Positions 16,935-25,571 of a stretch of 55,675 bases of DNA are shown here, piece by piece (the first letter of the stretch is position 1; each line of letters opens with the position of its first letter). Below the pieces are notes generated by a model that was given only the letters and a program-made list of their open reading frames with translations, was not told where the DNA came from and ran no database searches. The translations under genes were made by a program, and so were the position numbers. This stretch comes from Phil1 sp963643205 (lineage in GTDB: Bacteria > Bacillota > Clostridia > Christensenellales > CAG-138). The stretch covers positions 1-55,675 of the forward strand of contig CAVIJJ010000009.1 in the NCBI GenBank assembly GCA_963643205.1, given 5' to 3'.

Positions 16935-18924
16935 TTACCCGCGCGCTCCCTTCTTCCTTATTACGCTGCGCCTTTTCGGCCTTTTCCTCAAAGGAATCGG
17001 TTTTGTTGAAATTGGCGAACTCGCTTATATATTCCTTCCTGGGGCCTACCTTGTCGCCCATAAGCAGGGTTACAAGGTGCTCCACGTCCGCGGAATCCTC
17101 TATGTTTACCCGCACAAGCGTGCGGTTTTCGGGGTTCATGGTTGTGTCCCAAAGCTGCTCGGGATTCATTTCGCCAAGGCCCTTGTAGCGCTGCAGGCTG
17201 TAGCCCTTGCCTACCGTTTTAAGGGCCTTATTCAACGCGGCATCATCATAAAGATACTGCACGTTTGAGCCCTTCTGCAGCTTGTAAAGCGGGGGCTGAC
17301 CCATATACACGTGCCCTTCGGTTATAAGCTCCTTCATGTAGCGGTAGAAGAACGTGAGCAATATGGCCCTTATGTGCGCGCCGTCCTGGTCGGCATCGGA
17401 AAGAATTATTATCTTGTCGTATTTAAGGCCGCTTATGTCAAAATCCTCGCCTATGCCTGTGCCTATGGCGGTTATTATGGAGCGGAACTCCTCGTTCTGA
17501 AGCACCTGGTCTATGCGCTTTTTCTCAACGTTCAGCGGCTTGCCCCTAAGCGGAAGTATTGCCTGAAAGCGCCTGTCCCGTCCCTGCTTGGCGCTGCCGC
17601 CTGCGCTGTCTCCCTCAACTATGAAAAGCTCGTTTATCTTGTAATCGCGCCCGGTGCAGCTTGAAAGCTTGCCCACAAGGGGAGCGTTGTCAAGCTTGTT
17701 CTTTTCGCGCGCCATGCTCTTTGCTTTGCGGGCGGATTCTCGCACCTTTGCCGCCTTAACGGCCTTGTCCGCCATAAGGGAGGCGGTTTCGGCGTTCTTC
17801 AAATCCTCAAGATACGGCGCCAGATATTCGTTAAGCACGTATTCAACGGCGGGCTTGGCCTCCGTGTTGCCAAGGCGTGTTTTAGTCTGCCCTTCAAACT
17901 GCACGGTGTGCATTTTAAGCGAAAGCACAACCGTAAGCCCCTCGCGGAAGTCCTCTCCGGTAAGGGACGGGTCTTTATCCTTAAGTATGCCGGTTTTGCG
18001 GCAATAGTCGTTCATTATCTTTGTAAGGCCGCTCTTAAAGCCTATCTCATGCGTGCCGCCTTCGGTTGTGGGAATATTGTTCACGTATGAAAACATGCTT
18101 TCGGTATAGCCGTCGTTATGCTGCAAGGCAAGCTCAACAACTATGCCGTCCTTTGTGCCGCTTATGTGTATGGGTTCGGGATAAAGCGGGGTTTTGTCGG
18201 CGTTAAGGTATTTTACAAAGTCCGAAAGTCCGCCCTCAAAGCAGTATTCCCGCTCCTTTTTGTCGCCGCGCGTGCGCTCGTCGGTAAGGTTAAAATGAAC
18301 CCCGCGGTTAAGGTAGGCAAGCTCCCTTAAGCGCTTTGATATTATTTCAAAGTTCATGTCAAGCGTTTCAAAAACACGCCTGTCGGGCAGGAACGTAACC
18401 TTTGTGCCGCGCTTTCTGGTGCGGCCAACCTCGGCAAGCGGGGCTTCGGGTATGCCGGAATGGGTTGTGCCGTCCGGGTCAACAAAGCTATGGAAATGCT
18501 GAATGTAGCTCTTGCCCTCCGTCGCCACCTCAACCGTTACCCATTCGCTAAGCGCGTTTACAACGCTCGCGCCAACGCCGTGAAGTCCGCCGGAAAAGCC
18601 GTATGCCTCGTTATCGAATTTGCCGCCCGCGTGCAGCTGGGTATACACAACCTCAACGCCGCTTACGCCAAGCTTTTCATGAATGCCTACGGGTATGCCG
18701 CGGCCGTTATCCTCAACCGTTACGGAATTATCCTTGTTAAGGGTAACGTTTATTGTGTCCGCGAAGCCGTTGGCCGCCTCGTCAACGGCGTTGTCCACTA
18801 TTTCCCAAAGCATGTGGTGCAGCCCGCGCGCGCCGGTAGAACCGATATACATGCCCGGGCGCATGCGCACGGCCTCAAGCCCCTCCATTACTTTTATATC
18901 GCTTACGCTATAGTCTTTAGACAT
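16927..18924 (-). CDS. parE: Type IIA topoisomerase ATPase subunit (ParE, or GyrB)
   Basis: A 665-residue GHKL ATPase subunit. MEGLEAVRMRPGMYIGSTG, EIVDNAVDEAANG and DNGRGIPVG form the ATP site; GGLHGVGASVVNALS follows. The TOPRIM part has IVEGDSAGGSAKQGRDR and DADQDGAHIR, and the C-terminus has QRYKGLGEMNPEQLWDTTM. GGAGG precedes the ATG. It is the first gene of a minus-strand string ending with the SIR2-like gene. ParE versus GyrB rests on context only. Confidence 0.82.
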   Translation of the reverse strand: MSKDYSVSDIKVMEGLEAVRMRPGMYIGSTGARGLHHMLWEIVDNAVDEAANGFADTINVTLNKDNSVTVEDNGRGIPVGIHEKLGVSGVEVVYTQLHAGGKFDNEAYGFSGGLHGVGASVVNALSEWVTVEVATEGKSYIQHFHSFVDPDGTTHSGIPEAPLAEVGRTRKRGTKVTFLPDRRVFETLDMNFEIISKRLRELAYLNRGVHFNLTDERTRGDKKEREYCFEGGLSDFVKYLNADKTPLYPEPIHISGTKDGIVVELALQHNDGYTESMFSYVNNIPTTEGGTHEIGFKSGLTKIMNDYCRKTGILKDKDPSLTGEDFREGLTVVLSLKMHTVQFEGQTKTRLGNTEAKPAVEYVLNEYLAPYLEDLKNAETASLMADKAVKAAKVRESARKAKSMAREKNKLDNAPLVGKLSSCTGRDYKINELFIVEGDSAGGSAKQGRDRRFQAILPLRGKPLNVEKKRIDQVLQNEEFRSIITAIGTGIGEDFDISGLKYDKIIILSDADQDGAHIRAILLTFFYRYMKELITEGHVYMGQPPLYKLQKGSNVQYLYDDAALNKALKTVGKGYSLQRYKGLGEMNPEQLWDTTMNPENRTLVRVNIEDSADVEHLVTLLMGDKVGPRKEYISEFANFNKTDSFEEKAEKAQRNKEEGSARVNG

Positions 18925-18977
18925 ATTCCCTCCAAACGCGCCGCAGCGCAGAATAAAACATCTTTCACCAACATATT

Positions 18978-19006
18978 ATTATAGTATAAACACGGCATTC
19001 AAACAA
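18978..19006 (-). promoter_or_regulatory. Promoter for parE operon
   Basis: On the minus strand, -35 TTGTTT (19001-19006), 17 nt, then -10 TATAAT (18978-18983). The -35 lies in the T-run of the DUF4364 gene's terminator. Confidence 0.7.
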
Positions 19007-19037
19007 CAAAAAATGCGGACGGCAAGCACCGTCCGCA
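19004..19037 (-). terminator. Intrinsic terminator after the DUF4364 gene
   Basis: A perfect 9-bp stem, TGCGGACGG (19014-19022) with CCGTCCGCA (19029-19037). On the minus strand it is followed by a T-rich run. Confidence 0.85.
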
Positions 19038-19050
19038 CATCGGCTCAAGC

Positions 19051-19584
19051 TTATTCGCGCGTAAGCTCGCTGTATACAGCGTTAAAAATAGTCTGGCTGC
19101 GCTCCTCCCAAACGCTGCACGCGTGCCGGGCGGATTCCTCATCGGGCAGCAGCAACTCTATTTTCAGCAAATCGCCGTGCGGCTCCATTGCCCTAAGCGT
19201 TACGCGGCGGGCGGTTTCGCCAGCGGAGTCCCGCTCTATTTTGGTTGCGAAGCGGGTGCGGCTTAAAAGGGTGGGGGTGTAGTCCTGCGCGGCCGCGCTT
19301 ATCTTGTCCCTAAGTGAACCGGGCAGACGCACCGCGAACATATCAAGCGTTTCCTCCCCCTGCGGAGTAAGGAAATAGGCCTGCCCGTATGGGCGCGGAA
19401 CGGCGCTTATAAGTCCGCCCTCCTCCAGCTCATAAGCGGCGTTATGCACGGCAAAATAGCCCAAAAGATCGTATAATACAAAAAAGTCCGAAAGCTGCTC
19501 CTTTGTGGGCTGCACGCCCAGCGCTCTCAGGCCGTAAAGCACCATCAGTTTATCCTTTGTAACTCCCGTTGAAAAGTATTCCAT
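19051..19584 (-). CDS. DUF4364 family protein
   Basis: A 177-residue soluble protein of the DUF4364 family, which is widespread in Clostridia and has an N-terminal winged-helix look (TKDKLMVLYGLRALG ... YELEEGGLI, then YFLTPQGEETLDMF resembling a wing region). A role in gene regulation is plausible but unproven. It is monocistronic, with its own promoter and terminator. Confidence 0.8.
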   Translation of the reverse strand: MEYFSTGVTKDKLMVLYGLRALGVQPTKEQLSDFFVLYDLLGYFAVHNAAYELEEGGLISAVPRPYGQAYFLTPQGEETLDMFAVRLPGSLRDKISAAAQDYTPTLLSRTRFATKIERDSAGETARRVTLRAMEPHGDLLKIELLLPDEESARHACSVWEERSQTIFNAVYSELTRE

Positions 19585-19613
19585 GTGTTCTCCTCACAGC
19601 GTAGCTTTGTATA

Positions 19614-19642
19614 ATTATAGCATAAACTCAGCTGTATAACAA
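19614..19642 (-). promoter_or_regulatory. Promoter for the DUF4364 gene
   Basis: On the minus strand, -35 TTGTTA (19637-19642), 17 nt, then extended -10 TGCTATAAT ending at 19614. The -35 directly follows the pcp terminator stem. Confidence 0.75.
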
Positions 19643-19643
19643 A

Positions 19644-19662
19644 GGGGCGCGTTAAGCACCCC
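19644..19662 (-). terminator. Probable weak terminator after pcp
   Basis: GGGGTGC pairs with GCGCCCC on the minus strand (7 bp with one G-T pair). Only TTTGTT follows, so the T-tract is short. Confidence 0.45.
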
Positions 19663-19678
19663 CAAGGTTTTTTAAGAA

Positions 19679-20281
19679 TTATTCAAGGCATTCTATAGCG
19701 GCGGTAATGCCCCTTACCATGTCGTCAAGGCTCATGCTCGCGGCGCCGCTTTTCCCTATAACCTGCTTTGGCAGGTACGGCACGTGTATAAAGCCGGCCT
19801 TCGTGGAAAGACCGCTTTGGTTTATGCTGTTAAGCAGGGCGTACATTGTGCTGTTGCAAACGTATGTGCCCGCGCTGTTTGAAACGGCGGCTGGAATACC
19901 GGCCCCTTCAATCGCCTTTACCATGCGCTTTATGGGAAGCGTTGCGAAATACGCGTCGGGTCCATCGGGGCAAACCGGCCTGTCGCTTGGGGCAAATCCC
20001 GAATTGTCCGCCATGCGCGCGTCCATAATGTTTATGGCAACCCGCTCGGGCGTTATTGCCGCCCTGCCGCCCGCCTGACCTAAGCAGATTGCGTAATCGG
20101 GCTTAATATCCGAAATATAGCGGCTTATGTCTTCGGCCGCGCCCAAAAACGTAACGCCAAGCAGCCTTTTTTCAAGGCGAAGCGCCCCTATTTGATTATC
20201 AAGCCTTTCAAGCACCAGCATGGAAGGATTTTCGCTTTCCCCGCCAAAGGGCTCAAACGCGGTTATAAGCAGCGTTTTCAT
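19679..20281 (-). CDS. pcp: Pyroglutamyl-peptidase I
   Basis: A 200-residue cysteine peptidase that removes N-terminal pyroglutamate from peptides. MKTLLITAFEPFGGESENPS is the family opening; the Glu of the triad is in AAITPERVAIN, the Cys in SAGTYVCNSTMYALL and the His in GFIHVPYLP. The start is taken as ATG 20281, 4 nt after the stop of the upstream deacetylase gene; a longer reading into that gene adds 20 residues without family similarity. Confidence 0.93.
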   Translation of the reverse strand: MKTLLITAFEPFGGESENPSMLVLERLDNQIGALRLEKRLLGVTFLGAAEDISRYISDIKPDYAICLGQAGGRAAITPERVAINIMDARMADNSGFAPSDRPVCPDGPDAYFATLPIKRMVKAIEGAGIPAAVSNSAGTYVCNSTMYALLNSINQSGLSTKAGFIHVPYLPKQVIGKSGAASMSLDDMVRGITAAIECLE

Positions 20282-20285
20282 GGGT

Positions 20286-21161
20286 TTATTTCGCCTTTCT
20301 GTAGGTTGTGCCTTTTTCAAGCGTAATACCCTTGGCCTCAAACATTTCGCTTACGGTAACAAGCTTAAAGCCCTTTTCCAAAAGCGCGGGTATAATCTGC
20401 TCCGCCGCGGCGGCGGTGTCTTCCCTAACGTCGTGCATAAGCACTATGTCCCCGTCAGCGGCCTCTATTGCCGCGGCAACCGTGCTTGCCGTGTCGCGTG
20501 TTTTCCAGTCCTCGGTATCTATGCTCCAAAGTATAAGCGGGTATTTTACGCTTGCGCGAACGTCGTCATTCTTTGCGCCGTAGGGCGGGCGAACAAGGCG
20601 GGGCTTTTCGCCGGTAACGCTTTTTATCAGGTCCGCCGTGTCCTCAACCTGACTCTTCCTTTCGCTTTCGGTAATTTTTGTAAGGTTCTTGTGGTCATAA
20701 GTATGGTTGGCTATTTCGCACCCCAAATTATATGCGCGCCTTACGGTGTCCGGGAACTTGGCTACCTGACTGCCCAGCGTAAAGAACGTAACATGCACGC
20801 CGTAGTCGGAATATTGCTCAACAACGTCCAGTATGCGGTTCGTAGTCTCGCCGTAAGGGCCGTCGTCAAACGTCAGTGCAACGTATTTCTGCTCGCCCGA
20901 GGTATCGCCGCCGACAATCGCGCCGCTCGTGGTAACGGTGGCCGTAGGGTCGGGAGTGGGAGCTAAAGTCGGGGTGGGGTCGGGGGTATAAACCGGCTCC
21001 GGCGTAGGGCTGTGGGTAGGCTTGGGCACCTGAACTATTTCACTTGCGGTATCGGAATCCTCAATAATATCGACAACATCGCATCCGCAAAGGCAGAAAA
21101 CAGAGGCAACACAAATAAGCATGGCTAAAAACGCCCTATATATATAAACGATCCTGTTCAT
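20286..21161 (-). CDS. Polysaccharide deacetylase lipoprotein (NodB domain)
   Basis: A 291-residue lipoprotein: signal peptide with lipobox LCGC (Cys27), a TPTP/DPTP stalk (about 45-75), then a NodB carbohydrate esterase domain. Metal and catalytic motifs are TFDDGPYGETTNRIL, ANHTYDHKNLT, RPPYGAKNDD, LWSIDTEDW and IVLMHDVREDT, all intact. It likely deacetylates peptidoglycan GlcNAc or MurNAc at the outer face of the membrane. AAGGAG precedes the ATG. It is co-transcribed with pcp. Confidence 0.9.
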   Translation of the reverse strand: MNRIVYIYRAFLAMLICVASVFCLCGCDVVDIIEDSDTASEIVQVPKPTHSPTPEPVYTPDPTPTLAPTPDPTATVTTSGAIVGGDTSGEQKYVALTFDDGPYGETTNRILDVVEQYSDYGVHVTFFTLGSQVAKFPDTVRRAYNLGCEIANHTYDHKNLTKITESERKSQVEDTADLIKSVTGEKPRLVRPPYGAKNDDVRASVKYPLILWSIDTEDWKTRDTASTVAAAIEAADGDIVLMHDVREDTAAAAEQIIPALLEKGFKLVTVSEMFEAKGITLEKGTTYRKAK

Positions 21162-21211
21162 CGTACGCTCCTTAAAAACGCCCGCAGGCCTAACCGCGAG
21201 CAGATATAATT

Positions 21212-21240
21212 ATGATAAACCTTATTAAATGCGAATTCAA
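21212..21240 (-). promoter_or_regulatory. Promoter for deacetylase-pcp
   Basis: On the minus strand, -35 TTGAAT (21235-21240), 17 nt, then -10 TATCAT (21212-21217). It is divergent from the queA promoter. Confidence 0.65.
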
Positions 21241-21288
21241 TACAATCAAAAAATTTAACACATAGTTCATACCTTGCCGCGGCTTGTA

Positions 21289-21317
21289 TTGCATTGCGGA
21301 CTCGTTTCAAATATAAT
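21289..21317 (+). promoter_or_regulatory. Promoter for queA-tgt operon
   Basis: -35 TTGCAT (21289-21294), 17 nt, -10 TATAAT (21312-21317). Transcription from about 21324 leaves a ~40-nt leader, too short for a preQ1 riboswitch plus expression platform of usual size. Confidence 0.75.
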
Positions 21318-21362
21318 AATCGGGGGTGCGTGGGCAAACACGCCGAACCCGGAGGCGATATA

Positions 21363-22385
21363 TTGAAAACAAGTGATTTTTACTACGATCTTCCGCATGA
21401 GCTTATAGCGCAAACGCCTATAAAGGACAGGAGCGCCGCGCGCATGCTTTATTACAACATGCAGACAAAGCAGATGCATGACGAAATATTTACCGATATT
21501 CTTACACACCTGCGCCCGGGCGATGTGCTCGTAAGGAACACCACCCGCGTTATTCCCGCGCGCCTTTACGCGCATAGGGAGGATACCGGCGGACTGATGG
21601 AGTTTTTGCTGCTGAAAAGGCTTGACGATCATCGCTACGAGGCGCTTGTGCGCCCGGGCAGGCGCGCGAAGCCCGGCATTGTATATAAGGTTACCGATGA
21701 ATTGAGCATAGAGGTTGAGTCCCCAACGGATGCCGGCGGCAGGGTGATATACCTTCATTACGATGGCATACTTGAAGAGGTGCTTGACCGATGCGGCGAA
21801 ACCCCGCTGCCGCCCTATATAACCGAAAGGCTTGAGGATAAGGAGCGCTATCAAACGGTTTACGCCAAGCAGAGCGGTTCTGCCGCGGCGCCCACGGCCG
21901 GGCTGCATTTTACTGAAGAGCTGCTTGAAAAGGTGCGTGACATGGGCGTTGATATAGCGGACGTGCTGCTGCACGTGGGCCTTGGCACATTCAGGCCCGT
22001 ATCCGCCGAAAACATAGAAGAGCACCACATGCACAGCGAATACTATGAAATGAGCGAGGAGTCGGCTGAAAAGATAAACCGCGCCAGGAAAAACGGCGGC
22101 AGGATAATAGCCGTTGGCACAACATCGTGCCGCACGCTTGAAAGCGTAAGCGACGAAAACGGAACAGTGCGCGCCAAGAGCGGATATACGGACATATTTA
22201 TTACCCCGGGTTATCACTTTAAGGCCGTGGACGGGCTTATAACAAACTTTCACCTTCCCGAGTCAACCCTGCTTATGCTTGTAAGCGCGCTTTGCTCCCG
22301 CGAGGAGGTAATGGAAATATACGCCCACGCCGTAAAGGAACGCTATCGCTTCTTCAGCTTCGGCGATTGCTGCCTGTTCCTTTAA
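21363..22385 (+). CDS. queA: S-adenosylmethionine:tRNA ribosyltransferase-isomerase
   Basis: A 340-residue enzyme forming epoxyqueuosine in tRNA from preQ1 and SAM. It starts with the family's SDFYYDLPHELIAQTP, then NTTRVIPARLY, PTAGLHFTEELL, HVGLGTFRPV and TNFHLPESTLLMLV. The start is TTG 21363, seven bases after GGAGG (21351-21355); it gives the normal family length, whereas the longer reading adds 23 unrelated residues. tgt follows 32 nt downstream. Confidence 0.95.
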   Translation: MKTSDFYYDLPHELIAQTPIKDRSAARMLYYNMQTKQMHDEIFTDILTHLRPGDVLVRNTTRVIPARLYAHREDTGGLMEFLLLKRLDDHRYEALVRPGRRAKPGIVYKVTDELSIEVESPTDAGGRVIYLHYDGILEEVLDRCGETPLPPYITERLEDKERYQTVYAKQSGSAAAPTAGLHFTEELLEKVRDMGVDIADVLLHVGLGTFRPVSAENIEEHHMHSEYYEMSEESAEKINRARKNGGRIIAVGTTSCRTLESVSDENGTVRAKSGYTDIFITPGYHFKAVDGLITNFHLPESTLLMLVSALCSREEVMEIYAHAVKERYRFFSFGDCCLFL

Positions 22386-22417
22386 GGCAATAAAGCAACG
22401 AGTGTACAGGAGGAAAA

Positions 22418-23536
22418 ATGAACCAGTTCCGATTTGAGTTAATACATACCTGCGCCCAGACCGGCGCAAGGCTCGGCAAGCTTTATACGCCGCACGGCGT
22501 GATAAATACGCCCTGCTATATGCCCGTGGGCACGCAGGCAACCGTAAAGGCCATGACCCCGAGAGACCTTGCGGATACCGGCAGCGAGATTTGCCTTGCC
22601 AACACCTACCATCTTTTTGAGCGTCCGGGTCACGAGCTTGTGCGCGAGGCGGGCGGACTGCATAACTTTATGCGCTGGGATAAACCCATACTTACCGATT
22701 CCGGCGGATTTCAGGTGTTCAGCCTTGCCGTGGCCAATAAGATAAAGGAAGACGGGGTTGAGTTCAGCTCGCTTATAAACGGAAGAAAATATTTCTTCAC
22801 CCCCGAAATGGTTATGGGCATAGAAGAAGCGCTGGGCGCGGATATAGCCATGGCCTTTGATGAATGCGCGCCGTGGCCGAGCGACGAAAGCTACACCCGC
22901 GCGGCCATGAACCGCACGCACCGCTGGGCGGAGCGCTGCAAAAAAGCGCACACGAGAGAGGACCAGGCATTGTTTGGCATAGTGCAGGGTGGAACATTCA
23001 AAAAGCTTCGCATAGAAAGCGCCAAAACGCTTGCGGATATGGATTTTCCGGGCTACGGCATAGGCGGCCTTTCCGTGGGCGAGCCCAAGCCGCTTATGTA
23101 TGAAATGCTTGAGGAAATAGCCCCGTATATGCCAAAGGACAAGCCGCGCTACCTTATGGGCGTGGGCAGCCCGGATTGCCTTGTTGAGGGAGCGATGCGC
23201 GGAATAGATATGTTCGACTGCGTGCTGCAGACCCGAATCGCGAGGAACGGCCTCGCGTTAACCTCCACCGGCAAAAAGATGCTCAGGAACGCCACGTTTG
23301 AGCACGATTTTTCCGTTATAGAAGAAGGGTGCGATTGCTATGCCTGCTCAAACGGCTTTACAAGGGCATATATACGCCACCTTGTAAAATGCAGGGAAAT
23401 ACTGGCGGCGCAGCTTATAACCATGCATAATATACGCTTCTCGCAGCGCCTTATGGCCGGCGTGAGGCAGGCGATAGCGGAGGACAGGCTGCTTGACTTC
23501 CGCAACGAATGCATTGCAAAAGGGATGTTTGATTGA
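22418..23536 (+). CDS. tgt: Queuine/preQ1 tRNA-guanine transglycosylase
   Basis: A 372-residue TIM-barrel enzyme exchanging G34 for preQ1 in GUN-anticodon tRNAs. DSGGFQVFSL holds the general-base Asp, MFDCVLQTRIARNG the nucleophile Asp, and the zinc site is CDCYACSNGFTRAYI plus the later His in ITMHN. It acts before QueA. No preQ1 biosynthesis genes are in the window. Two bases separate its stop from the tsaE ATG. Confidence 0.97.
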   Translation: MNQFRFELIHTCAQTGARLGKLYTPHGVINTPCYMPVGTQATVKAMTPRDLADTGSEICLANTYHLFERPGHELVREAGGLHNFMRWDKPILTDSGGFQVFSLAVANKIKEDGVEFSSLINGRKYFFTPEMVMGIEEALGADIAMAFDECAPWPSDESYTRAAMNRTHRWAERCKKAHTREDQALFGIVQGGTFKKLRIESAKTLADMDFPGYGIGGLSVGEPKPLMYEMLEEIAPYMPKDKPRYLMGVGSPDCLVEGAMRGIDMFDCVLQTRIARNGLALTSTGKKMLRNATFEHDFSVIEEGCDCYACSNGFTRAYIRHLVKCREILAAQLITMHNIRFSQRLMAGVRQAIAEDRLLDFRNECIAKGMFD

Positions 23537-23537
23537 T

Positions 23538-23993
23538 ATGAAGGAGCTTGTGCTTAAGGCACTCGGCGAGGAAGAAACGGCCGAAATAGGCAAAAAGCTT
23601 GGGGAGGCTCTGTTCCCGGGCGCGTTTATCGCGCTTTACGGCGACCTTGGCGCCGGCAAAACAACGCTTACGAAAAGCATCGCGGCGGCTCTGGGGATAC
23701 ACGGCATACTCAGCCCCACGTTTACCATAGTGCGCGAATATAAGGGCAGAATACCGCTTTTTCACTTTGACGCGTATCGCCTGGGGGACGCGGACGAGCT
23801 TTATGCCATAGGCTACGATGAATATGTAAACCGCGGCGGCGCCATAATAATGGAATGGTGCGAAAACGTGCCGGACGCGCTGCCGAATGACAGGCTTGAA
23901 ATTCGCGTGGAGGGCAGCGGCGACGAGCCGCGAACAATGCGCGTTACCGCCACGGGACCTAAGCACGAAAAGCTTGCGGAGGCACTTGAATGA
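23538..23993 (+). CDS. tsaE: tRNA threonylcarbamoyladenosine ATPase TsaE
   Basis: A 151-residue P-loop ATPase supporting t6A synthesis with TsaB and TsaD. Walker A is GDLGAGKTTLTKSI; STPF-like segment SPTFTIVREY and FDAYRLGD are typical. The ATG at 23538 gives standard length; a longer reading overlaps tgt. It overlaps tsaB by 4 nt. Confidence 0.95.
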   Translation: MKELVLKALGEEETAEIGKKLGEALFPGAFIALYGDLGAGKTTLTKSIAAALGIHGILSPTFTIVREYKGRIPLFHFDAYRLGDADELYAIGYDEYVNRGGAIIMEWCENVPDALPNDRLEIRVEGSGDEPRTMRVTATGPKHEKLAEALE

Positions 23994-24664
23994 GAAACAT
24001 TTTGCTTATATCAACGTCCGGCCGGGCGGCGGGCGCGGCGATATGCCGAAACGGAGAGATTGTGCGCTCAAAGCTGAGCGACAACGGCCTTACCCATTCC
24101 GAAACCATAATGCCGCTTATAGACGCTCTTTTTGATGAGAACATAAAGCTTTCGGATATAAACGCGGTGTGTGCGGACGTTGGCCCCGGTTCATTCACGG
24201 GCGTGCGCATAGGCGTATGCGTAGCTAACGCGATGGCGTTCGCGCTTAAGCTCCCGGTGCTTGAGGTAAGCTCACTGAGGGCACTCGCGGATGCGGTTGA
24301 TACGGAAAAGCCGGTGTGCGCCCTTATAGACGCGCGAAACGGCAACGGCTACGCGGCGCTTTATAAAAACGGGCAGGAGATATTCGCCCCCAAGGCCGTT
24401 GCTGTAAGCGAGCTTTTGAATGAGCTGCCTGAGAATACGGTATTTACCGGGGACGGAGCGGGAGCGTACAGGGAAACAATAGCCGTGGCGATGCCCGGCG
24501 CGGAATTCGCGGCGGAGAAAAAATACATGCTTACGGCGGATATGCTTGCCAAGCAGGCTGATTTGCTGCTTGAAGGCGGCAACGGCGTTACGGAGGCGCG
24601 TCCGCTGTACCTTAGGCCCACGCAGGCCGAAAGAATGTATAAAGCAAAGGAGCAGCAAAAATGA
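23990..24664 (+). CDS. tsaB: t6A biosynthesis protein TsaB
   Basis: A 224-residue ASKHA-fold partner of TsaD in threonylcarbamoyl transfer to A37. LLISTSGRAAGAAIC, GLTHSETIMPLIDALF, VGPGSFTGVRIGV and PVCALIDARNGNGYAALY are family blocks. Translationally coupled to tsaE upstream and rimI downstream (ATGA overlaps). TsaD itself is not in the window. Confidence 0.95.
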   Translation: MRNILLISTSGRAAGAAICRNGEIVRSKLSDNGLTHSETIMPLIDALFDENIKLSDINAVCADVGPGSFTGVRIGVCVANAMAFALKLPVLEVSSLRALADAVDTEKPVCALIDARNGNGYAALYKNGQEIFAPKAVAVSELLNELPENTVFTGDGAGAYRETIAVAMPGAEFAAEKKYMLTADMLAKQADLLLEGGNGVTEARPLYLRPTQAERMYKAKEQQK

Positions 24665-25143
24665 GCGATATTGTGCGCCCGATGCAGGCAATGGATATAG
24701 ACAGGGTATATGAGCTGGAGCGCACGTGCTTCCGCACGCCGTGGTCAAGGGAATCGCTTGCGGGAGAACTGAAAAACAAAATGGCGCACTATCTTGTTCT
24801 GGAACGGGACGGCCGGGTTGTGGCTTACGCCGGAATGTGGATAATATACGACGAGGCGCATATTACAAACGTGGCCGTTGATCCGGACTGCAGAAGGCAG
24901 GGCATAGCAAGGCGCGTAATGCTCTGCATGATGCGCTCGGCCCGCCTTTTTGACGCGACAAGCATGACGCTTGAGGTGCGGGAAAATAACTTTGGAGCGC
25001 AGGCTCTCTATAAAGGACTTGATTTTGAAAAGGCCGGCGTAAGAAAGGGCTACTATACCGATACGGGCGAGGCGGCGTACATAATGTGGAACCGCGATAT
25101 CGGCTTGACACTTGAAAAAAGCAATGTTACCATAAATTTATGA
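24661..25143 (+). CDS. rimI: Ribosomal protein S18 alanine N-acetyltransferase
   Basis: A 160-residue GNAT enzyme. The acetyl-CoA loop is DPDCRRQGIARRVM, followed by LEVRENNFGAQALYKGLDF and the C-terminal motif GVRKGYYTDTGEAAYIM, typical of RimI. The tsaB-rimI order is classic. Its target could be S18 or a broader set. Confidence 0.92.
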   Translation: MSDIVRPMQAMDIDRVYELERTCFRTPWSRESLAGELKNKMAHYLVLERDGRVVAYAGMWIIYDEAHITNVAVDPDCRRQGIARRVMLCMMRSARLFDATSMTLEVRENNFGAQALYKGLDFEKAGVRKGYYTDTGEAAYIMWNRDIGLTLEKSNVTINL

Positions 25144-25176
25144 AGTATAAAAATACATAAAAGGAGATATATTACA

Positions 25177-25557
25177 ATGAAAAAGCAGATAAACGCGGCA
25201 AACGCTCCCGCGGCAATAGGACCCTACTGCCATGCCACCGAGGCCAGCGGATTTATATTCACCTCCGGTCAGCTGGGCTTTGATCCCGAAACCGGCAAGC
25301 TTCGCGAGGGCGTAGAGGCTCAGGCCAGGCAGTCCTTTACAAACCTTAAAACCGTGCTTGAAAGCGCCGGCTCGTCCCTTGACGATGTGCTTAAAACCAC
25401 CGTGTTCGTGGCGGATCTTGCGGACTTTGGCAAGGTAAACGCTATATACGCCGAGTTCTTTGGCCCCAACTACCCCGCCAGGAGCTGTGTGCAGGTTGCC
25501 GCGCTTCCCGCAGGCGGCCTTGTGGAGGCTGAGGTAATAGCTATCAAGAAGGCCTAA
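25177..25557 (+). CDS. ridA: RidA family enamine/imine deaminase
   Basis: A 126-residue RidA/YjgF/UK114 protein, which hydrolyses reactive 2-aminoacrylate and related imines released by PLP enzymes. ANAPAAIGPYCHA at the N-terminus, FTSGQLGFDP, and the active-site Arg in YPARSCVQVAALPAGGLVE are all present. AAGGAG lies upstream of the ATG. It sits where tsaD often follows rimI in relatives. Confidence 0.96.
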   Translation: MKKQINAANAPAAIGPYCHATEASGFIFTSGQLGFDPETGKLREGVEAQARQSFTNLKTVLESAGSSLDDVLKTTVFVADLADFGKVNAIYAEFFGPNYPARSCVQVAALPAGGLVEAEVIAIKKA

Positions 25558-25571
25558 ACCGGGCTTAGACA

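Noticed and set aside
21318..21362. preQ1 riboswitch ahead of queA
   Set aside because: The leader is short and lacks the conserved pseudoknot tail.
21267..22253. 328-codon minus-strand frame opposite queA
   Set aside because: Antisense to conserved QueA motifs; unusual composition (Ala/Tyr/His/Lys) and no start signals.
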